This document shows positions 6,589-8,444 of a stretch of 8,444 bases of DNA, in pieces. Numbering within the stretch: position 1 is the first letter of the stretch; each line of letters starts with the position of its first letter. The stretch spans positions 1-8,444 of the forward strand of contig NHHC02000052.1 in assembly GCA_002169935.2 (NCBI GenBank), given 5' to 3'. Under the pieces are notes generated by a model. The model was not told the DNA's origin. It saw only the letters and a program-made list of their open reading frames with translations, and made no database searches. A program made the position numbers and the translations under genes. Origin of the DNA: Candidatus Pelagibacter sp. TMED153 (GTDB lineage Bacteria; Pseudomonadota; Alphaproteobacteria; Pelagibacterales; Pelagibacteraceae).

Positions 6589-7971
6589 ATGAAATTATAT
6601 ATATTAAAAATTGCTTTAATTTTCATTTTTACTTTTTCAATTAACTTTTCTCAAAAAGATGTTAAAATATTAGGTGGATACAACTTTTCTACATTAAAAT
6701 ATAATTTAAACCAAATTAACGACAGAATTGATATCAGTACTCGTAAAGGACTAAATATAGGCTTTGAGTACCATTACCCTAGATTGATCTTTGGATTAAG
6801 ATACCTCCAAAGGGGATCAGAATTAAAAAAAGCTACTACTTTAAATATCGGTGGCGTTGACTACAGTATAGAAATTAGTGGCTATGAAGTATTTAATTAT
6901 GCTTCTGGGCATTTGTATTATCCATTTCATATTAACAGTAAATTAAAAATGTTTGGAGGTTTCAATATTGGTTATGCAATAGATGGCTCATCCTTAGCAA
7001 ATTTAAATTTTACTGAATTTAATAGTAGTAGATCTGATGAAATCTCTTTGGAATCAAAAGATTTCAACTTAGACACCGGACTAGGATTTGGAATAGATTA
7101 TATGTTTAATGACAAAGTTGGTATTAGAGCCTCTTACTACTCTGGAGGAAATAATGTACGAAAGACATTAAATGATTCGTTAAATTTTAAAAATAATTCT
7201 ATCGAACTTTCTGCATTACTTAATCTCAAAAAATTAAGGAAAAAACAAAAAAAGATAGTTGAAAAATCTGAAGATAAAACAAAATCAAGATTATTATTTC
7301 CTGAGAATTCTCTTATTGTTCAGTTTGATGGGCGGATAGGACCTTCCTTAGCTCCTCAATCTAAAACTACTATCGGTTATGGTTTGAAAAATTCTATTTC
7401 TTTGGGAATTGCAAGAAGTAACCATTTAAATACGTTTGACTTTTTCATTAGATCTAACTATTTAAATAGGCTTATTCAAAAATCTAAAATCCCAATTAAT
7501 CTTGTTTTTCACTCGGTTATCAGCAACCAACTAGATAAAGATATAATTATTGATGAGAATGATAACCTTAATTTTTTACATAAGTTGTTTATAGAATCAA
7601 AGTTTAGATCAAATTTTCTTTTTAGGATAAGTCCCATTTATGTACATAAAAATATTGTTAAAACAAAATTAGAACCCAAAGGTTACCCATGGGATATGTG
7701 GTTTGTTGAAGTTGGTCTTGATTGGTTTTATAAAGAAAATATCCATCTGTATTCTAATTTACATCAACAGCTTAAAGATCTAGATATATCAGAAGGCCGA
7801 AAATCATCTTTTAAAATAGGTATTAAATATCAGATAAATTCAATCGGTTTTGACTTATCAATTAGCAATCAATACCAGCTTTATGGGACAGCTATTGCTA
7901 ATGAAATCGGTCTAGAAAACTATGATGATAATATAAAATCTGGTTTTCAAATTTATAAAATATTTAACTAA
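6589..7971 (+). CDS. Outer-membrane beta-barrel-like protein with two barrel-sized halves
   Basis: Function unknown. Seen: 460 residues from the ATG at 6589. The first 22 residues (a Lys near the N-terminus, hydrophobic core LKIALIFIFTFSI, then NFSQ) form a signal peptide. Residues about 24-212 alternate polar and hydrophobic residues with many aromatic and Gly positions (GLNIGFEYHYP, FGGFNIGYAIDG, LDTGLGFGIDYMF), like an outer-membrane barrel of the OmpA/PorT-like size class. A Lys/Glu-rich linker follows at about 213-234, then a second barrel-sized segment to the end. An in-frame TTG at 6556 would add 11 residues in front of the signal peptide and is rejected as start. No Shine-Dalgarno is visible. 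It follows the tRNA by 38 nt and precedes the lipoprotein gene by 8 nt, so those two genes are probably one transcript. Location in the outer membrane is inference from fold pattern and signal. Confidence 0.75.
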   Translation: MKLYILKIALIFIFTFSINFSQKDVKILGGYNFSTLKYNLNQINDRIDISTRKGLNIGFEYHYPRLIFGLRYLQRGSELKKATTLNIGGVDYSIEISGYEVFNYASGHLYYPFHINSKLKMFGGFNIGYAIDGSSLANLNFTEFNSSRSDEISLESKDFNLDTGLGFGIDYMFNDKVGIRASYYSGGNNVRKTLNDSLNFKNNSIELSALLNLKKLRKKQKKIVEKSEDKTKSRLLFPENSLIVQFDGRIGPSLAPQSKTTIGYGLKNSISLGIARSNHLNTFDFFIRSNYLNRLIQKSKIPINLVFHSVISNQLDKDIIIDENDNLNFLHKLFIESKFRSNFLFRISPIYVHKNIVKTKLEPKGYPWDMWFVEVGLDWFYKENIHLYSNLHQQLKDLDISEGRKSSFKIGIKYQINSIGFDLSISNQYQLYGTAIANEIGLENYDDNIKSGFQIYKIFN

Positions 7972-7979
7972 ATAATAAT

Positions 7980-8444
7980 ATGCTAAAAAATAAAACGATA
8001 TTACTGATTCTTAGCTTGTCACTCTTTTTCTCTTGTGAGTGGCGTGTTGAAGATCAACCAGGCTACTGAGTAATTACTTTCCCCCAGGATGGGGCAACCT
8101 GTAATGAAAAAGTAACTCTTAGTATTGATGCTAATGATCCGGATGGTATATGCGGAGTTGAAGTTAATGTTAATGATCTTAAAATAGATATTCCATTAAG
8201 TGAAATATTAGGTAATCTAAATAACGAGCCAATAGAAGTTAGTTTAAATACAAATGAGCTACCTGATGGTCCTATTTCAGTTTCAGTAAGTATATGCGAT
8301 TGCAATGATAATTGTACTGAAAGCCCTCCTTTGGATTATACGGTAGATAATACTCTTTCTGTCCCTGATACTATAAGTATTAATTCGGTAATATTTAAAG
8401 ATGGTGGATTTGATATCTTATGGGAAAAATCAAATGCTCCAGAT
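7980..8444 (+). CDS. Surface lipoprotein with Ig-like and FN3-like parts, interrupted by in-frame TGA, 3' end beyond the window
   Basis: Function unknown. Seen: ATG at 7980, then a lipoprotein signal (Lys-containing start, hydrophobic core TILLILSLSLFFS, lipidated Cys19). Codon 30 is TGA (8067-8069). The same frame then runs 125 codons without a stop to the window edge. Residues 31-122 read as an Ig-like domain (VITFPQDGAT, VTLSIDANDPDGICGVEVNV, LPDGPISVSVSICDCNDNC), followed from about 129 by an FN3-like start (ISINSVIFKDGGFDILWEKS). No ATG or GTG occurs in frame after the TGA; the first possible restart is TTG at codon 118, so the domain depends on readthrough or belongs to a damaged gene. 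Cysteines are at 41, 58, 106, 108 and 112. It lies 8 nt after the barrel gene with no visible Shine-Dalgarno, suggesting an operon and a partner at the cell surface. Alternatives: a pseudogene, a sequence error, or a selenoprotein. Confidence 0.7.
8067..8069 (+). other. In-frame TGA codon inside the lipoprotein reading frame
   Basis: The codon order is GGC TAC TGA GTA ATT. It falls 11 residues after the lipidated Cys, in the linker that leads into the Ig-like domain. The frame is unchanged on both sides, so a substitution or recoding explains it, not an indel. Confidence 0.85.
8079..8097 (+). other. GC-rich hairpin directly downstream of the in-frame TGA
   Basis: CCCC at 8082-8085 pairs with GGGG at 8091-8094 around the loop AGGAT. 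Beyond a C-C mismatch (8081/8095), T8079-T8080 pair with A8096-A8097. The strong stem begins 12 nt after the TGA, and a G in the second loop position lies 17 nt after it. From memory, that matches the loose layout of bacterial SECIS elements, but four G-C pairs are a weak structure and can be chance. Confidence 0.35.

Noticed and set aside
8067..8069. TGA read as tryptophan across the whole genome
   Set aside because: The pgk, gdhA, barrel and receiver/PEP-binding genes encode Trp with TGG and contain no in-frame TGA over about 2,300 codons. In AT-rich DNA a recoded TGA would be common. The TGA stop of pgk does not decide this alone, because readthrough there would add only four residues.
8063..8305. 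Minus-strand open frame of 80 codons
   Set aside because: It is antisense to the lipoprotein gene, whose sense frame reads as a sensible exported domain. The minus frame shows no family features.
1..8444. CRISPR array, insertion sequence, phage genes or defence system
   Set aside because: I saw no regularly spaced repeats, transposase, integrase, terminal inverted repeats or defence-type domains. Apart from the lipoprotein gene, every long frame is a housekeeping, signalling or envelope gene with similar base composition.

Overview
The window is AT-rich bacterial DNA with tightly packed genes, standard-code stops and few Shine-Dalgarno sites. A signal-peptide beta-barrel protein and a lipoprotein show a Gram-negative-type envelope. 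Weak translation signals, FSQ- and FFSC-type export signals, Ig/FN3-like surface lipoprotein architecture and a receiver-linked PEP/pyruvate-binding protein suggest Bacteroidota or the marine Neomarinimicrobiota (SAR406). That placement is inference; there is no rRNA to settle it.

Layout. On the minus strand, pgk (668-1855) is followed after 4 nt by tpiA (1-663, 3' end cut by the window edge), a two-gene triose-phosphate operon. A 168-nt intergenic region separates pgk from a divergent plus-strand gene (2024-4996). This gene encodes a 990-residue protein with a degenerate receiver-like domain, an intact receiver domain, a PEP-synthase/PPDK-type ATP-grasp domain and a conserved C-terminal region, but no phosphohistidine or PEP-binding barrel domain. 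It ends 3 nt from the convergent gdhA (5000-6337, minus), an NADP-type glutamate dehydrogenase very close to the E. coli form. Upstream of gdhA, pointing the other way, is a tRNA with anticodon CAU (6477-6550). It is followed 38 nt later by an outer-membrane beta-barrel-like protein (start 6589) and 8 nt after that by a lipoprotein gene (7980 to the window end).

The left three quarters form a central carbon and nitrogen group: triose-phosphate enzymes, a putative signal-responsive PEP/pyruvate-type kinase and ammonium assimilation. The right end is an envelope pair.

The most unusual feature is the lipoprotein gene. A clear lipoprotein signal and 29 codons are followed by an in-frame TGA (8067-8069), and the same frame then stays open for 125 codons to the window edge with no usable restart for about 88 codons. 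A GC-rich hairpin lies 12 nt after the TGA. Nonsense mutation or sequence error is the simplest reading. UGA recoding (selenocysteine) is a testable alternative. Genome-wide UGA-to-Trp recoding is disfavoured because the other genes write Trp as TGG and stay free of in-frame TGA.
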